Shown here: piece by piece, positions 1-9,125 of the stretch
Numbering within the stretch: the first letter of the stretch is position 1
Layout of the letters: each line of letters begins with the position of its first letter
Origin: Flavobacteriaceae bacterium CRH
GTDB taxonomy: Bacteria > Bacteroidota > Bacteroidia > Flavobacteriales > Flavobacteriaceae
Direction: 5' to 3'
Length of the DNA stretch: 64,000 bases
Assembly (NCBI GenBank): GCA_001507425.1
Contig: LMAJ01000016.1
Coordinates: 124,001-188,000 of the forward strand
The notes under the pieces: model-generated
Told to the model about the DNA's origin: nothing
What the model saw: only the letters and a program-made list of their open reading frames with translations
The model's database searches: none
Translations under genes and position numbers: made by a program

Positions 1-270
1 TGGCAAAATAGTTACAACTTCATCTTTTTGAAGCAATCGTATTGCTTTTCCTTTCTCCTGAAAATATCCGGTGCCGTCTTTAGCGATAAGCAATTGCAAG
101 CTTAAATTAATATGCCAATTGCATCTTGCACCAGGTTCAAAAGACACTTCTTTAATAACTGTATTTTCTGGATGAATGTCGCTGGTTTGTTTCTTATACG
201 AAACATCGCCAGTCATATATGTATTCGGTACTTTTCCTTCTTCGATAACTGTACTGTGGGTTGTTGACAT
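1..270 (-). CDS. Cupin-domain protein, partial (3' end beyond window)
   Basis: The frame opens with ATG at 270 on the minus strand and runs off the left edge without a stop, so only the first 90 codons are visible. The product resembles the cupin encoded just upstream (291-707): both share the pattern EPGAR/EAGARxNW, then DGTGYFQEKGK-like and QKDEVVTI-like strands. It is therefore a small single-domain beta-barrel protein of the carboxymuconolactone-decarboxylase-associated cupin type. The metal motif is altered: where the neighbour has NWHTHPGGQ, this one reads NWHINLSLQ, so the second metal histidine is Asn and the glycines are lost. Start codon and 20-bp spacing suggest an operon with 291-707. 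Function is unknown; the altered metal site argues against a normal metal-dependent activity. Confidence 0.75.
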   Translation of the reverse strand, partial: MSTTHSTVIEEGKVPNTYMTGDVSYKKQTSDIHPENTVIKEVSFEPGARCNWHINLSLQLLIAKDGTGYFQEKGKAIRLLQKDEVVTILP

Positions 271-290
271 AATAAATTGGTTTTAGTTGG

Positions 291-707
291 TTATTTAAAA
301 CTTTTGTACTGCTCATCCGTTACGGGCTCAAGCCAGTCGACAATCCCGTTTTTGGTATTCGTGCTGATGGCAATATGTGTAAATTCACTTTCTGGAGAAG
401 CCCCGTGCCAATGTTTTATTTCGGGTTGAATGTTTACCACATCTCCCACCTGAATCAACTGAATTGGTTTTCCTTCTTCCTGATAATATCCTGTTCCTTG
501 CGTTACGATTAAAATTTGTCCTCCCGGATGTGTGTGCCAATTGTTTCTTGCGCCGGCTTCAAAAACAACATTTCCCACAGCGGTATTTAAAATTGGATCA
601 TTCGGAACCAGCATTTTAATCCACGCTTTTCCTGTAAAGTAATCTGCCGGTGCTAAATCTCCTTTAGGAAAAATGGTTTCATTTAATTGGTTTTCTGATG
701 CTTTCAT
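291..707 (-). CDS. Cupin-domain protein
   Basis: A 138-aa cytoplasmic single-domain cupin. Motif 1 is present as NWHTHPGGQ with putative metal ligands His58, His60 and Gln64. The second motif lies around residues 94-101 (PEIKHWHG), giving His99 and His101. Length and motifs match the small cupins often found with carboxymuconolactone decarboxylases or with short-chain reductases in Bacteroidetes; the substrate cannot be read from sequence. It is followed 20 bp later by a second, degenerate cupin gene on the same strand, and the divergent-looking 180-bp gap upstream separates it from an AraC regulator transcribed in the same direction. That regulator is a plausible controller, by position only. 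Confidence 0.85.
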   Translation of the reverse strand: MKASENQLNETIFPKGDLAPADYFTGKAWIKMLVPNDPILNTAVGNVVFEAGARNNWHTHPGGQILIVTQGTGYYQEEGKPIQLIQVGDVVNIQPEIKHWHGASPESEFTHIAISTNTKNGIVDWLEPVTDEQYKSFK

Positions 708-891
708 AATTATTTGTTTTTAATATCAGATTTTGACTAAATCAGAAAAGCAAGAATGCGCTTAAGAAGTATTATTTAGTTCGCTAAAAACCGATAAGTG
801 GTTAATACTCATTATTTGAGGGCAAAATTACTTCGGTAAAGAAGAACTCTGATAACAATAATCAAACAAAAAATTAAGAATATGAAACAAT

Positions 892-1764
892 TTACATTCT
901 TAACGATTTCGGAATTGTTCCGGTAAGCCTTTTAAAGTAATTATTAAAATAGCTCGGATATTCAAATCCAAGTGAATAACCAATGTCTGAAATGCTCCAA
1001 TCTGTGTGTTGCAATAAAGCTTTTGCTTCGCCAATAATTCGCTCCGTAATATGGGCCGTAGTTGGTTTTCCTGTAATTTCTTTTACAGATCTGTTTAAAT
1101 GGTTAACATGTACGGCAAGGCTTTGTGCATAATCTTGAGGCGTTTTTAACGTCAACGGCTCATTTTTTGATTCTATAGGAAACTGTCTTTCAAGAAGGTC
1201 CAAAAATAGTGAGGTAATTCTCGAAGATGCATTTTTATGTTTGAAGAAATTTTCGGTAGGCTGCATTTTCATCGATTCATGAATAATCAGATTGATATAA
1301 TTACGCATTAAATCATCTTTAAAAACATAATCGGTTTCTTGTTCTTCAATCATTTTTTGAAACAACGAATCTATAAACACCTTTTGTTCAGGAGATAATG
1401 CAAAAATCGGAGTTCCGCCAATTTTAAACAAGGGCGATTCATGTAAACTTTCTGAACGATCATTTACCTTTAAAAATTCTTCGGTAAAAACACACGCATA
1501 ACCACTGTAAGAAGCCGAAATAGTCTCCCAGGAATACGGAATATGCGGATTCCCAAAAAATAATATCGTACCGTCAATTTCCATTCCGCGATCTGCATAA
1601 TGTATGAGGCTTTTACTTGTATTGATACAAATCTTATAAAAATCCCTGCGATTGTAGGTAGGGATTTTACTAACATCTTCATTTATTTCATAGACTTTAA
1701 AACCTTTTAGTTTTAAATCGTTTACTCCTAAGTCTGAAATATGACAATCTACCTGATCTTTCAT
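892..1764 (-). CDS. AraC family transcriptional regulator
   Basis: A 290-aa protein with an N-terminal cupin-like effector domain (about residues 20-160) and a C-terminal AraC-type double helix-turn-helix (about 190-290). The C-terminus carries the family signature: IGEAKALLQHTDWSISDIGY followed by SLGFEYPSYFNNYFKRLTG. DNA-binding activator or repressor of unknown ligand. It lies upstream of, and in the same direction as, the two cupin genes, which are candidate targets. A TAACTTTG -7 box sits only 4 nt before the ATG, implying a leaderless or nearly leaderless mRNA. Confidence 0.92.
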   Translation of the reverse strand: MKDQVDCHISDLGVNDLKLKGFKVYEINEDVSKIPTYNRRDFYKICINTSKSLIHYADRGMEIDGTILFFGNPHIPYSWETISASYSGYACVFTEEFLKVNDRSESLHESPLFKIGGTPIFALSPEQKVFIDSLFQKMIEEQETDYVFKDDLMRNYINLIIHESMKMQPTENFFKHKNASSRITSLFLDLLERQFPIESKNEPLTLKTPQDYAQSLAVHVNHLNRSVKEITGKPTTAHITERIIGEAKALLQHTDWSISDIGYSLGFEYPSYFNNYFKRLTGTIPKSLRM

Positions 1765-1768
1765 TTGG

Positions 1769-1776
1769 CAAAGTTA
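1769..1776 (-). promoter_or_regulatory. -7 promoter box of the AraC gene
   Basis: On the minus strand the sequence reads TAACTTTG, a perfect match to the Bacteroidetes TAnnTTTG -7 element. Four bases separate it from the ATG at 1764. No TTG was found at the usual 17-23 bp upstream spacing, so only the -7 box is claimed. Confidence 0.45.
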
Positions 1777-1910
1777 TGAAATTCAAATAAAAAAATTAAA
1801 AATAAAATTTCAATCTTTTAAAATTCCAAATTCCAATCTAAAACTCAGAAGGAAAATTCAATATTTTTAAATTCTAAACTTAAAAGTAACCTAATGCATA
1901 ACAATTGTAA

Positions 1911-1943
1911 ATCTTTGTCAAAGTTTAAAACTTCAACAAAGAT
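1911..1943. repeat. Palindromic repeat, CTTTGTCAAAG family, copy 1
   Basis: ATCTTTGTCAAAG-TTTAAAA-CTTcaACAAAGAT forms a long near-perfect inverted repeat. Closely related copies lie at 9077-9109 and 40599-40629, all intergenic. This copy has a small change in the right arm (TTCAAC instead of TTTGAC). Confidence 0.7.
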
Positions 1944-1981
1944 AAGACGAACGTAAAATTGGAATTTGGAATTTAAAAAGA

Positions 1982-2011
1982 TTGGAATTTCTTTTAGACC
2001 CTTTATCTTTG
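1982..2011 (+). promoter_or_regulatory. Promoter of the Crp/Fnr gene (TTG-N19-TATCTTTG)
   Basis: TTG at 1982-1984 and TATCTTTG at 2004-2011 are separated by 19 bp, matching the Bacteroidetes sigma-A type promoter (-33 TTTG, -7 TAnnTTTG). The ATG begins at 2016, 4 nt after the -7 box, so transcription should start at or next to the start codon. Confidence 0.65.
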
Positions 2012-2015
2012 TCTA

Positions 2016-2603
2016 ATGAACGATTTGCTGCCCGTTATAGATTATATCTCAAGATATGTTGATTTAACAGCTGATGAAAAAAATCATCTGGCTACTTTTT
2101 TGAAGATTACCAAGATCAAAAAAAGACAATTTATTGTACAGCCGGGCTTTGTATGCAAACATAAAAGTTATGTTGTAAAAGGCGCTTTCAGAGGCTATTT
2201 AGTCGATAATGAAGGTAAAGAACATACGTTGTCTTTTGCTATTGAAGACTGGTGGATTTCTGATTACAGCAGTTTAATTTATCAGGAACCGGCAACTTTA
2301 TTTGTAGAAGCGCTGGAAGATTCGGTTCTCATTCAGATTGAATATGAAGACGAGCAAAAGTTTCTTTCGGAAATTCCCAAACTCGAAAAGTTCGAACGTA
2401 TTATTACCCAACGTTCCCTGGCTTTTCATCAAAAAAGACTTTTATCTAATTTTACAAAAACGGCTGAAGAACGCTATGACGAATTCATGAGCAAATATTC
2501 GGCAATTGCAAAGCGCGTTCCTCAATATGCTTTGGCTTCTTATCTTGGTTTTAGTACTGAATATTTAAGTAAAATTCGTAACCGCAAAACTTCAAAAAGT
2601 TAA
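2016..2603 (+). CDS. Crp/Fnr family transcriptional regulator
   Basis: A 195-aa protein. Residues about 20-120 form a cyclic-nucleotide-binding-like beta-roll (FIVQPGFVCKHKSYVVKGAF, then LVDNEGKEHTLSFAIEDWW). The C-terminus (about 150-190) is a short HTH with QYALASYLGFSTEYLSKIRN, typical of the Bacteroidetes Crp-like subfamily. The strict cAMP-binding residues of E. coli Crp are not obvious, so the ligand is unknown. The gene is 101 bp upstream of, and in the same direction as, the metallo-beta-lactamase-fold gene, a common pairing in this group and a likely target. Confidence 0.9.
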   Translation: MNDLLPVIDYISRYVDLTADEKNHLATFLKITKIKKRQFIVQPGFVCKHKSYVVKGAFRGYLVDNEGKEHTLSFAIEDWWISDYSSLIYQEPATLFVEALEDSVLIQIEYEDEQKFLSEIPKLEKFERIITQRSLAFHQKRLLSNFTKTAEERYDEFMSKYSAIAKRVPQYALASYLGFSTEYLSKIRNRKTSKS

Positions 2604-2704
2604 ACTGGTTCAACCTTTTTTCCTAAACCAGTTCATTTTTATTCTTTGTATTCTGTCTCAAATTTGCATAGTCAATAAAGACAAAATAATTTAAATTAAT
2701 AAAA

Positions 2705-3736
2705 ATGAAAAAGACAATTTACACCAACAATCTAAGAATATTTTCTTTATTGTTGTTCTTTCTGGTATTTACTTTCCCTTTCAGTATTCTTTCACAAAAT
2801 AAAATTGACAGCAAAAAAGTTCAAATTTTTCACATTCAAAACTATTTTACTGAGGCATATCTTGTAAAAGGTAATTCTGAAAAGTTACTATTAATTGATA
2901 CCGGAGTTCCTGTTCCCGGATATCAGGATTCTTTGGTGAATTCGATAAAGAAACTAGGCTTTAAACCTGAAAACATCAGTTTAGCAATTGTTACGCACGG
3001 ACATGGAGATCATGCTGGAAATGCCCGATTTCTTCAGCAAACATTCAAAACAAAAATTGCCGGAAGTAAAGCTGATCTTGATAAGTTTACGTCAGGCAAA
3101 ACCGAATTATCAAAATCTGAAGACGTGAGTATTTGGGGAAGCCGACTTCGCCCTTATTGTGATTTAGATTATCCTGACTTTACTCCGGATATTATAGTTG
3201 AAAATGCCAGTATTGATCTTGAAAAATATGGCGTAAGCGGAAAAATAATCCCGATTAAAGGCGGACATACACCCGGAGATTTATTAATTCTTATTGGAGA
3301 AAATCTTTTTGTGGGAGATACTTTTGTTGGAACTTTCAAATCGCAAGGCGGAGGATTAGTTCCTGACGGCCATCATGTAAGAGAACATTTTTATCATGAG
3401 AACAAACAACTGGCTGACCAAAACTTAAAACTTATCGAGAAAATTGCCATTGAAAATAAAGTTACAGCCATTTATCCAACGCATAATGGTCCGGTAAGCA
3501 CTTACGAGTTAACAAAATATATTAAGGAAGAGCCATTACTAAAACTTTTATCAAAACAAGAAACTAATTCGGCTTCCGAAGATTTCAGAATTGTTTTTTC
3601 AAATGAAAATACAGCCGTAATGACTTTTTTGGAAACTAATAAAATTGAAGAAAAAGAGGCTAAAACTGCTTCTGTAACACAAACTTATTCTAAAGAAAAA
3701 GGAATTTGGAAACTGGTTTATAAAGAGGTTAGATAG
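2705..3736 (+). CDS. Subclass B3-like metallo-beta-lactamase-fold hydrolase, secreted
   Basis: A 343-aa protein with an N-terminal hydrophobic signal peptide (about residues 11-30, cut near LSQN). The zinc motif HxHxDH is intact: His98, His100, Asp102 and His103 in VTHGHGDHAGN. It is followed by GGHTPGD (third histidine) and a YPTHNGP histidine near residue 265. Layout is that of B3-type beta-lactamases and related lactonases, but B3 membership does not prove antibiotic hydrolysis. After about residue 285 there is an extra C-terminal segment of about 55 residues. It follows the Crp/Fnr gene and ends facing the antiporter gene across a repeat-rich hairpin region. Confidence 0.85.
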   Translation: MKKTIYTNNLRIFSLLLFFLVFTFPFSILSQNKIDSKKVQIFHIQNYFTEAYLVKGNSEKLLLIDTGVPVPGYQDSLVNSIKKLGFKPENISLAIVTHGHGDHAGNARFLQQTFKTKIAGSKADLDKFTSGKTELSKSEDVSIWGSRLRPYCDLDYPDFTPDIIVENASIDLEKYGVSGKIIPIKGGHTPGDLLILIGENLFVGDTFVGTFKSQGGGLVPDGHHVREHFYHENKQLADQNLKLIEKIAIENKVTAIYPTHNGPVSTYELTKYIKEEPLLKLLSKQETNSASEDFRIVFSNENTAVMTFLETNKIEEKEAKTASVTQTYSKEKGIWKLVYKEVR

Positions 3737-3742
3737 TTTTTT

Positions 3743-3889
3743 TGTTTCAGGTTTCAAGTTTCAGGTTTCAGGTTTCAGGTTTTTCGCGACGCTGAGAACT
3801 TGAAACTTGAAACCTGAAACCTGAAACTTGAAACCTGAAACTTGAAACCTGAAACTTGAAACCTGAAACTTGAAACCTGAAACCTAAAA
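3743..3889. repeat. Inverted array of GTTTCAG/GTTTCAA heptamers
   Basis: The left side is a run of GTTTCAG and GTTTCAA heptamers (about 3743-3781). The right side is a longer run of the reverse complement, GAAACCT and GAAACTT units (about 3801-3889). The two arms can pair into a long stem between two convergent genes (ends at 3736 and 3904), so it may act as a bidirectional terminator. Shorter pieces of the same unit occur at 9029-9046, 53618-53646 and 54273-54387. Confidence 0.8.
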
Positions 3890-3903
3890 CTTTTTAAACT
3901 ATC

Positions 3904-5478
3904 CTACAAAAAATGCAGTCTTTCTTCCTCAAGATCAAGATGCAGAATATGTTTTCGAACGATTTCTTCGTCTATTCTGTGATCCTTGTTTTTATCTGTA
4001 AGCCATTGTCTTTGCATATCCAGTATTTCTCTGTACACTTTTTTTGCTTCATCGGTCATTAAAATATCGTCATTATTAGAAACGCTTGAGTGTTCCCATT
4101 TGGCTGCTAATTGCTGCAATACAGGTTCTATTTCAAGTTGTTTGCTATAATTTCCTTTTAGATGATCTAATGCTTGTTGTGCTAATAATCGTCGCAACTT
4201 ATTATACATTTCATCATCGGGCATGATAAAATCAGGATCAGGCATGTGCAGTTTTTTTATGAGCCATGGCAAAGTAAGTCCCTGCACTAATAATGTCGTT
4301 AATATGACAACAAACGTAATAAAAAGTATCAGGTTTCGTTGCGGAAATGCTACTCCACCCTGAGCGTACACGGGTATAGATAATGCCGCTGCCAACGAAA
4401 CAACTCCACGCATACCAGACCAGCCAATAATTACAATTCCTTTATAACCTGGATGTCTGTCATCTGCAACTGTTATAAAATTTCTGGCTATAAGTGTCAC
4501 AATTACTGCAGCATAAGAAGAGATTAGCCTGGCAACGATTAAAACCAAAGTAACAAGCAAACCATAACCAACGGCTGATAGAATACTAACTTCTCCAAGT
4601 CCTAAAGTAATTTCAGGCAAATCAAGGCCAATAAACATAAAGATTAATCCGTTGAGTATAAAGCAGAAACTTTCCCAAACATTAACACCGCGCAATCGCG
4701 AAGTACTGCTTAAAAAAGAAAGTCTGTTGTTTGATAATAATAAACCGCCACTGACTACGGCAAGAACCCCTGAACTATGAAGTTCTTCGGCTACAAGATA
4801 AATAATATATGGCGTTATTATAGAAAGCACGATATCTATATTGGCATCTGTTGGCAGGTATTTATGCAATTTCATAAAGATATAGCCAATACCCACACCT
4901 ATTGCGGCACCACCAATTACCATCCATCCAAAACTCGTTACAGCATTATACCAAACAAATTGTCCTGTTGCTGCTGTTATTAGTGCAAAACGAAAAATAA
5001 TAAGCGAAGATGCGTCGTTCAAAAGACTTTCGCCTTCTAAAATAGAAGACATACGGCGAGGGACTTTTACAAATTTTAAAATAGCACCAACACTCACAGC
5101 ATCCGGAGGAGAAACAATTCCGCCAAGTAAAAAACCAAGTGCGAGCGAAAATCCAGGTATAAAATAATTGGTCACCAATGCCACGGAAAGTGCGGTAAAA
5201 AACACCACCAAAAAGGCAAAACTGGTTATAATGCGTCGCCAGCGCCATAATTCTTTCCATGAAATTTTCCAGGAAGCTTCATATAATAAGGGCGGTAAAA
5301 AGATAAAAAAGATAAGTTCCGGGTCAATTTTCAAAATAGGAATTCCGGGAATAAAACTAATAGCAAGCCCTGCCAAAACCAATAAAACCGGATAAGCAAC
5401 TTTTATCTTGTTGCTCACCATAATCAACAAAAGGATGACGATAATTATACCTAAATAAAACGCGAGATCATTTAACAT
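3904..5478 (-). CDS. Na+/H+ antiporter, CPA1 (NhaP-type) family
   Basis: A 524-aa inner-membrane protein with about 12 membrane segments (residues 5-405) and a hydrophilic C-terminal tail of about 115 residues. Conserved CPA1 features are visible: the discontinuous helix GGIVSPPDAVSV with Asp126, and LEGESLLNDASSL with Glu150, Asn154 and Asp155, the pair that carries ions in this family. GWSGMRGVVSLAAALSIP near residue 355 is the other signature. Exchanges Na+ (or K+) for H+ to control pH and salt. Monocistronic by position; the gene ends at the heptamer array. Confidence 0.93.
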   Translation of the reverse strand: MLNDLAFYLGIIIVILLLIMVSNKIKVAYPVLLVLAGLAISFIPGIPILKIDPELIFFIFLPPLLYEASWKISWKELWRWRRIITSFAFLVVFFTALSVALVTNYFIPGFSLALGFLLGGIVSPPDAVSVGAILKFVKVPRRMSSILEGESLLNDASSLIIFRFALITAATGQFVWYNAVTSFGWMVIGGAAIGVGIGYIFMKLHKYLPTDANIDIVLSIITPYIIYLVAEELHSSGVLAVVSGGLLLSNNRLSFLSSTSRLRGVNVWESFCFILNGLIFMFIGLDLPEITLGLGEVSILSAVGYGLLVTLVLIVARLISSYAAVIVTLIARNFITVADDRHPGYKGIVIIGWSGMRGVVSLAAALSIPVYAQGGVAFPQRNLILFITFVVILTTLLVQGLTLPWLIKKLHMPDPDFIMPDDEMYNKLRRLLAQQALDHLKGNYSKQLEIEPVLQQLAAKWEHSSVSNNDDILMTDEAKKVYREILDMQRQWLTDKNKDHRIDEEIVRKHILHLDLEEERLHFL

Positions 5479-5571
5479 TTAAAAGCATTCTTTAAGAGTT
5501 ATAAATTGTATTCAATTGAATATCAATATAAGAAAAATTTCACAGAAAATGAACCTGAAATTAAAAGCTTA

Positions 5572-8397
5572 TTATTTTTTCAACACTATAATCGATTGAG
5601 GTTTTAATGCTTTGGCTGAAGCCGATAAAACAACTTCAGATTCCGTTTCGTCTTTCTGGATAATTATTTGTGCATAGCCGTTAAAAAGTTTTCTTTTCCA
5701 GGGTTCAGATGGTGTTATTACCTGAATAATTCCGGGATCTGTATTCATAACATCCCAGTCTTTTATTTTTTGTAAAGGCGGGGCAATTATCTGAATGGTA
5801 TTGAGTCCCTGTTTTAAAACTGCAGCACTAAAAACGTATTTTTCAGGATCTTCTGCACTTGGGGCAATTTTATTTCCGTTTACAAAAACGACTGCATTTA
5901 CGCCAATTTTTTTATAAAAGAAGTTTACTGTATTTGTTTTTAGATTGTTTTTCAAATCAAATTTTCCTCTGTACACATACGCCGGAGCCTGATTTTTATA
6001 ATCTCTGTCTTTAAAAGCTTCCTTCCAGTTATTTTCTGAATCAGAAGTTTGATTAGGAAGATCAGCCGAAGCCAGTTTTTTCTCTTCAAAATTAGTAATC
6101 GGCACAAATTCTGTTTCTTCAAAAAATTGATCTTTTTCTAATGATGTCGGATTTCCGTTTCCAACACCAAGAATTTTTCCGCCTTTTACGGCAAACGTAA
6201 TTTCATGATTTGCCGTTGGTACATGCAAACCTTTTTTGTCTGTAACCTCTACGGTTACAACAGCAACATTAGCATTTGCAACATTTTCTTTGTCAACGGT
6301 AAGTTTAATGTTTTCTGCAATTTCAGTTGTTTTCTGAACATCTGTCAATATCTTTTTCCCTTTTTTATAACCAACCGCTTCCAGCGTTCCCGCTTCATAT
6401 TTCACTTTCCATTCTAAATGGCTGTTCAGTTCCATTTTCTTTTTGCCAAGGCTTTTCTTGTTCAGGAAAAGTTCTACTTCATCACAATTTGACTGCACCC
6501 AGACATCAATTTCTTTTCCTTCTTTTCCGCTCCAGTTCCAATGTGGCATAAGGTGTAAAACAGGTTCATTTCCCCACCACGATTTCAAATAAAACACATT
6601 GTCTTTCGGGAAACCGCAAACATCCATCATACCAAAATAAGACGTTACCGATGGCCATCCGTAAGGCGTTGGTTCTCCTCGATAATCAAAACCCGTCCAG
6701 ATAAACATTCCTGCCAAATAGGGTCTTTCGGCATAAAATTTCCATCCTTCTTCAATACTGTAAAAAGTCGGGCGTGGTTTTTTGTCGTAAGCGCTTTGAT
6801 AATGTTTGGCATCGTCTGTAAAATAAACACCACGCGTCGCAAAAGTCGAACCTTCCTCCGTTCCCATTCCGGGTTGGTTTTTAAATTCATTTCGGTGTGC
6901 ATCTATATCCCCGTTTCCTAGATAATTATATCCCATAATTTCAACCACAGATGAAATTCCGCTTTTAAAACCACTGCTAATTCCAACCGTTACAGGTCTT
7001 GTAGTATCCATGCTTTTAGTAAATCCCTGCATGACATTCGTAATACGTTCACCAACAATACCGCCTTCTATATTCCATTCTTCATTTCCAACCGACCAGC
7101 AAAAAATACTCGGATGATTGCGGTCGCGCTCGATCATTCTTTTCAAATCATTCAAATGATAATCGTTAATTCCCATCAATCTGGTTTCATCAATAACCAG
7201 CATTCCCAATTCGTCACAAGCTTTTAGCAATTCAGGCGTTGGCGGATGATGCGAGCAACGATAGGCGTTTGAACCCATTTCTTTCAGTTTACTGATTCTG
7301 TAATATTGCAATTCATCCGGCAAAGCGGTACCTATTCCGGCATGATCCTGATGATTGTTGGTTCCTTTTAATTTTACTGATTTTCCGTTAAGAAAAAATC
7401 CTTTTTCTGCATCAAATCGAATCGTTCGTATTCCGAATGGCGTTTCGTAACGATCTATTATTTTTCCGTCTTGCTTAATCTGAGTAATTAATCGATATAA
7501 ATTTGGAGTTTCAATATCCCATAATAACAGATTTTGAACCTTTAATTTTGAAGTATAAGTTGCTGTTTTATAGAAATCCGGAGCCGTTGCATTTTCTATT
7601 TTTGTCGCTACTTCTTTTCCTGTTGCATCCTGAATCGTTTGAATTATTTCAACTTGGCCTTTATAATTACCTTTATTTTCAATGGTAACTTCTGCCGTAA
7701 CTTCAGCGTTATTCTCCTTAATTTCTGAGGTTACATAAGTTCCGTTCGTTACAACATGAAGCGGATTTGTTTTTTGCAAATATACATGCCTGTAAATTCC
7801 GGCACCTTCATAAAACCAGCCTTCTTCCATCGAAGCATCAACGCGAACGACAATCGTATTTTCTCCGCCATAATTTACATAAGCGGTAACATCATATTCA
7901 AATCCGTTGTAACCACTTTCTTCTGTTCCCAGAAAATAGCCATTAAAAAACACTTTCGAATTTCTAAAAACGCCATCAAATTTTAAAGAGATAATTTTGC
8001 CTTTATCAGTTTCCTGAATGTTGATTTTTTTTCGGTACCAGCCAATGCTTTTTTCAGGAAAATTTTTTCCCGCTGTTTTAAATCCATGGCTGTAACTTGC
8101 TTTTTCACTAAACGATTGCTCGACAGCCCAATCGTGCGGAAGATCTAATTTTCGCCAGGCGCGATCATCAAATCCGGCGGCTGCAGGTCCGTCACCAAAT
8201 CCTGTTTTTGTTAAATAAGAGAAATATCCCGTTGCATGTCCAAAATCTTTTTGGGTATCATACAAATGTCCAAACGAAAAGCGCCAGTCTTTATCGATTA
8301 AAGTTGATTCTCTTTCTGATTTGTTTTGTGCTGAAACATAACATGATATCACAAAAATAATATACAGCAGAATTCCTTTTGGAGAAATAGTTTTCAT
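5572..8397 (-). CDS. Glycoside hydrolase family 2 protein (beta-galactosidase-like)
   Basis: A 941-aa secreted enzyme with a signal peptide (about residues 8-23, VSAQ). The GH2 layout is complete: sugar-binding jelly roll (about 30-210), immunoglobulin-like domain (220-320), TIM barrel (about 330-600) and C-terminal beta domains. The C-terminal part resembles DUF4982 followed by Big-like and carbohydrate-binding modules. The acid/base is predicted as Glu439 in SVGNEEWN and the nucleophile as Glu514 in GMGTEEGST. These residues match the retaining GH2 mechanism; substrate may be a beta-galactoside but is not proven. No TonB or SusD partner lies nearby, so it is not in a classic PUL. Confidence 0.9.
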   Translation of the reverse strand: MKTISPKGILLYIIFVISCYVSAQNKSERESTLIDKDWRFSFGHLYDTQKDFGHATGYFSYLTKTGFGDGPAAAGFDDRAWRKLDLPHDWAVEQSFSEKASYSHGFKTAGKNFPEKSIGWYRKKINIQETDKGKIISLKFDGVFRNSKVFFNGYFLGTEESGYNGFEYDVTAYVNYGGENTIVVRVDASMEEGWFYEGAGIYRHVYLQKTNPLHVVTNGTYVTSEIKENNAEVTAEVTIENKGNYKGQVEIIQTIQDATGKEVATKIENATAPDFYKTATYTSKLKVQNLLLWDIETPNLYRLITQIKQDGKIIDRYETPFGIRTIRFDAEKGFFLNGKSVKLKGTNNHQDHAGIGTALPDELQYYRISKLKEMGSNAYRCSHHPPTPELLKACDELGMLVIDETRLMGINDYHLNDLKRMIERDRNHPSIFCWSVGNEEWNIEGGIVGERITNVMQGFTKSMDTTRPVTVGISSGFKSGISSVVEIMGYNYLGNGDIDAHRNEFKNQPGMGTEEGSTFATRGVYFTDDAKHYQSAYDKKPRPTFYSIEEGWKFYAERPYLAGMFIWTGFDYRGEPTPYGWPSVTSYFGMMDVCGFPKDNVFYLKSWWGNEPVLHLMPHWNWSGKEGKEIDVWVQSNCDEVELFLNKKSLGKKKMELNSHLEWKVKYEAGTLEAVGYKKGKKILTDVQKTTEIAENIKLTVDKENVANANVAVVTVEVTDKKGLHVPTANHEITFAVKGGKILGVGNGNPTSLEKDQFFEETEFVPITNFEEKKLASADLPNQTSDSENNWKEAFKDRDYKNQAPAYVYRGKFDLKNNLKTNTVNFFYKKIGVNAVVFVNGNKIAPSAEDPEKYVFSAAVLKQGLNTIQIIAPPLQKIKDWDVMNTDPGIIQVITPSEPWKRKLFNGYAQIIIQKDETESEVVLSASAKALKPQSIIVLKK

Positions 8398-8620
8398 AAA
8401 TAAACGGTTAACAAATTTGGTTTGGAAATAGCGATAAAAATATTCTTTTTAAACCGAATAAAATAATAGTATTTCATCAAAATAGGAATGTTTTTGTTCC
8501 TCAATACTAATTGAAAACCAGACTTGAAAAAATTTAGAATCATTCTATTAACTCTTCCTAATGAAATATTATTCTTTTGGTGTAATTTTATATAGAAATC
8601 CGATAAAAACCAAGTAAAAT

Positions 8621-9004
8621 ATGAGTGTTATAAAAGACGAAAATACGCTTCTTGGTACTATTAAGCGTATAGATGAGAAGATTGATAAACTAAATGATCA
8701 AAAAATAATTGCTTTTTTTGACCATCTTGGATTAACTGACAGAGCCGACATCCCAAAAGATTTCCTAAAATGGGAAACAATACTTATTGTTGTTCCAGAC
8801 CGACATATTTCGCATCAATTAAAATTCTTTAAATACTCTATTTCAAGAATTTCATTTGTTACGAATCCGTATGCCCAAAATATTCATATTTATGATTTTA
8901 AGGAATGGGATGCTGTTACCAGAAACAAAACACAATTTCAGGTTAGAGAAATGCTGAAAACAAATTTTGGTGGTGTTAGAAATGTCATTGATGGAATGAA
9001 TTGA
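8621..9004 (+). CDS. Hypothetical protein
   Basis: A 127-aa soluble protein I do not recognise. It has a charged helical start (residues 8-32, possibly coiled coil) and then alternating hydrophobic strands (TILIVVPDRH, then SRISFVTNPYAQNIHIYDF). The C-terminal helix is rich in Arg and Lys. No signal peptide, membrane segment or Cys-rich motif. Codon use is like the neighbours, and the frame is long enough in AT-rich DNA to be believable, but no family can be named. It stands alone between the GH2 gene and a repeat-rich gap. Confidence 0.6.
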   Translation: MSVIKDENTLLGTIKRIDEKIDKLNDQKIIAFFDHLGLTDRADIPKDFLKWETILIVVPDRHISHQLKFFKYSISRISFVTNPYAQNIHIYDFKEWDAVTRNKTQFQVREMLKTNFGGVRNVIDGMN

Positions 9005-9076
9005 AGTGAAAAAAGTTTAAAGTTTTTTTAGTTTCAGGTTTCAAGTTTGCTGGAATCTGAATTATCTGACTCTGTA

Positions 9077-9109
9077 ATCTTTGTCAAAGTTTAAAACTTT
9101 GACAAAGAT
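9077..9109. repeat. Palindromic repeat, CTTTGTCAAAG family, copy 2
   Basis: Arms ATCTTTGTCAAAGTTT and AAACTTTGACAAAGAT pair perfectly. It lies between two convergent genes (ends 9004 and 9126), with a fragment of the GTTTCAG heptamer repeat just before it (9029-9046), so it may serve as a terminator. Confidence 0.75.
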
Positions 9110-9125
9110 ATTTATAATTGAAATT

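Noticed and set aside
2705..3736. Confirmed antibiotic beta-lactamase
   Set aside because: The fold and zinc motif fit B3-like enzymes, but many lactonases share them; substrate cannot be read from sequence.
3743..3889. Possible CRISPR array
   Set aside because: Units are 7 bp, without unique spacers, and form an inverted array; no cas genes are present.
6645..6902. Overlapping open frame within the GH2 gene
   Set aside because: Arises from codon structure of the real gene in another frame.
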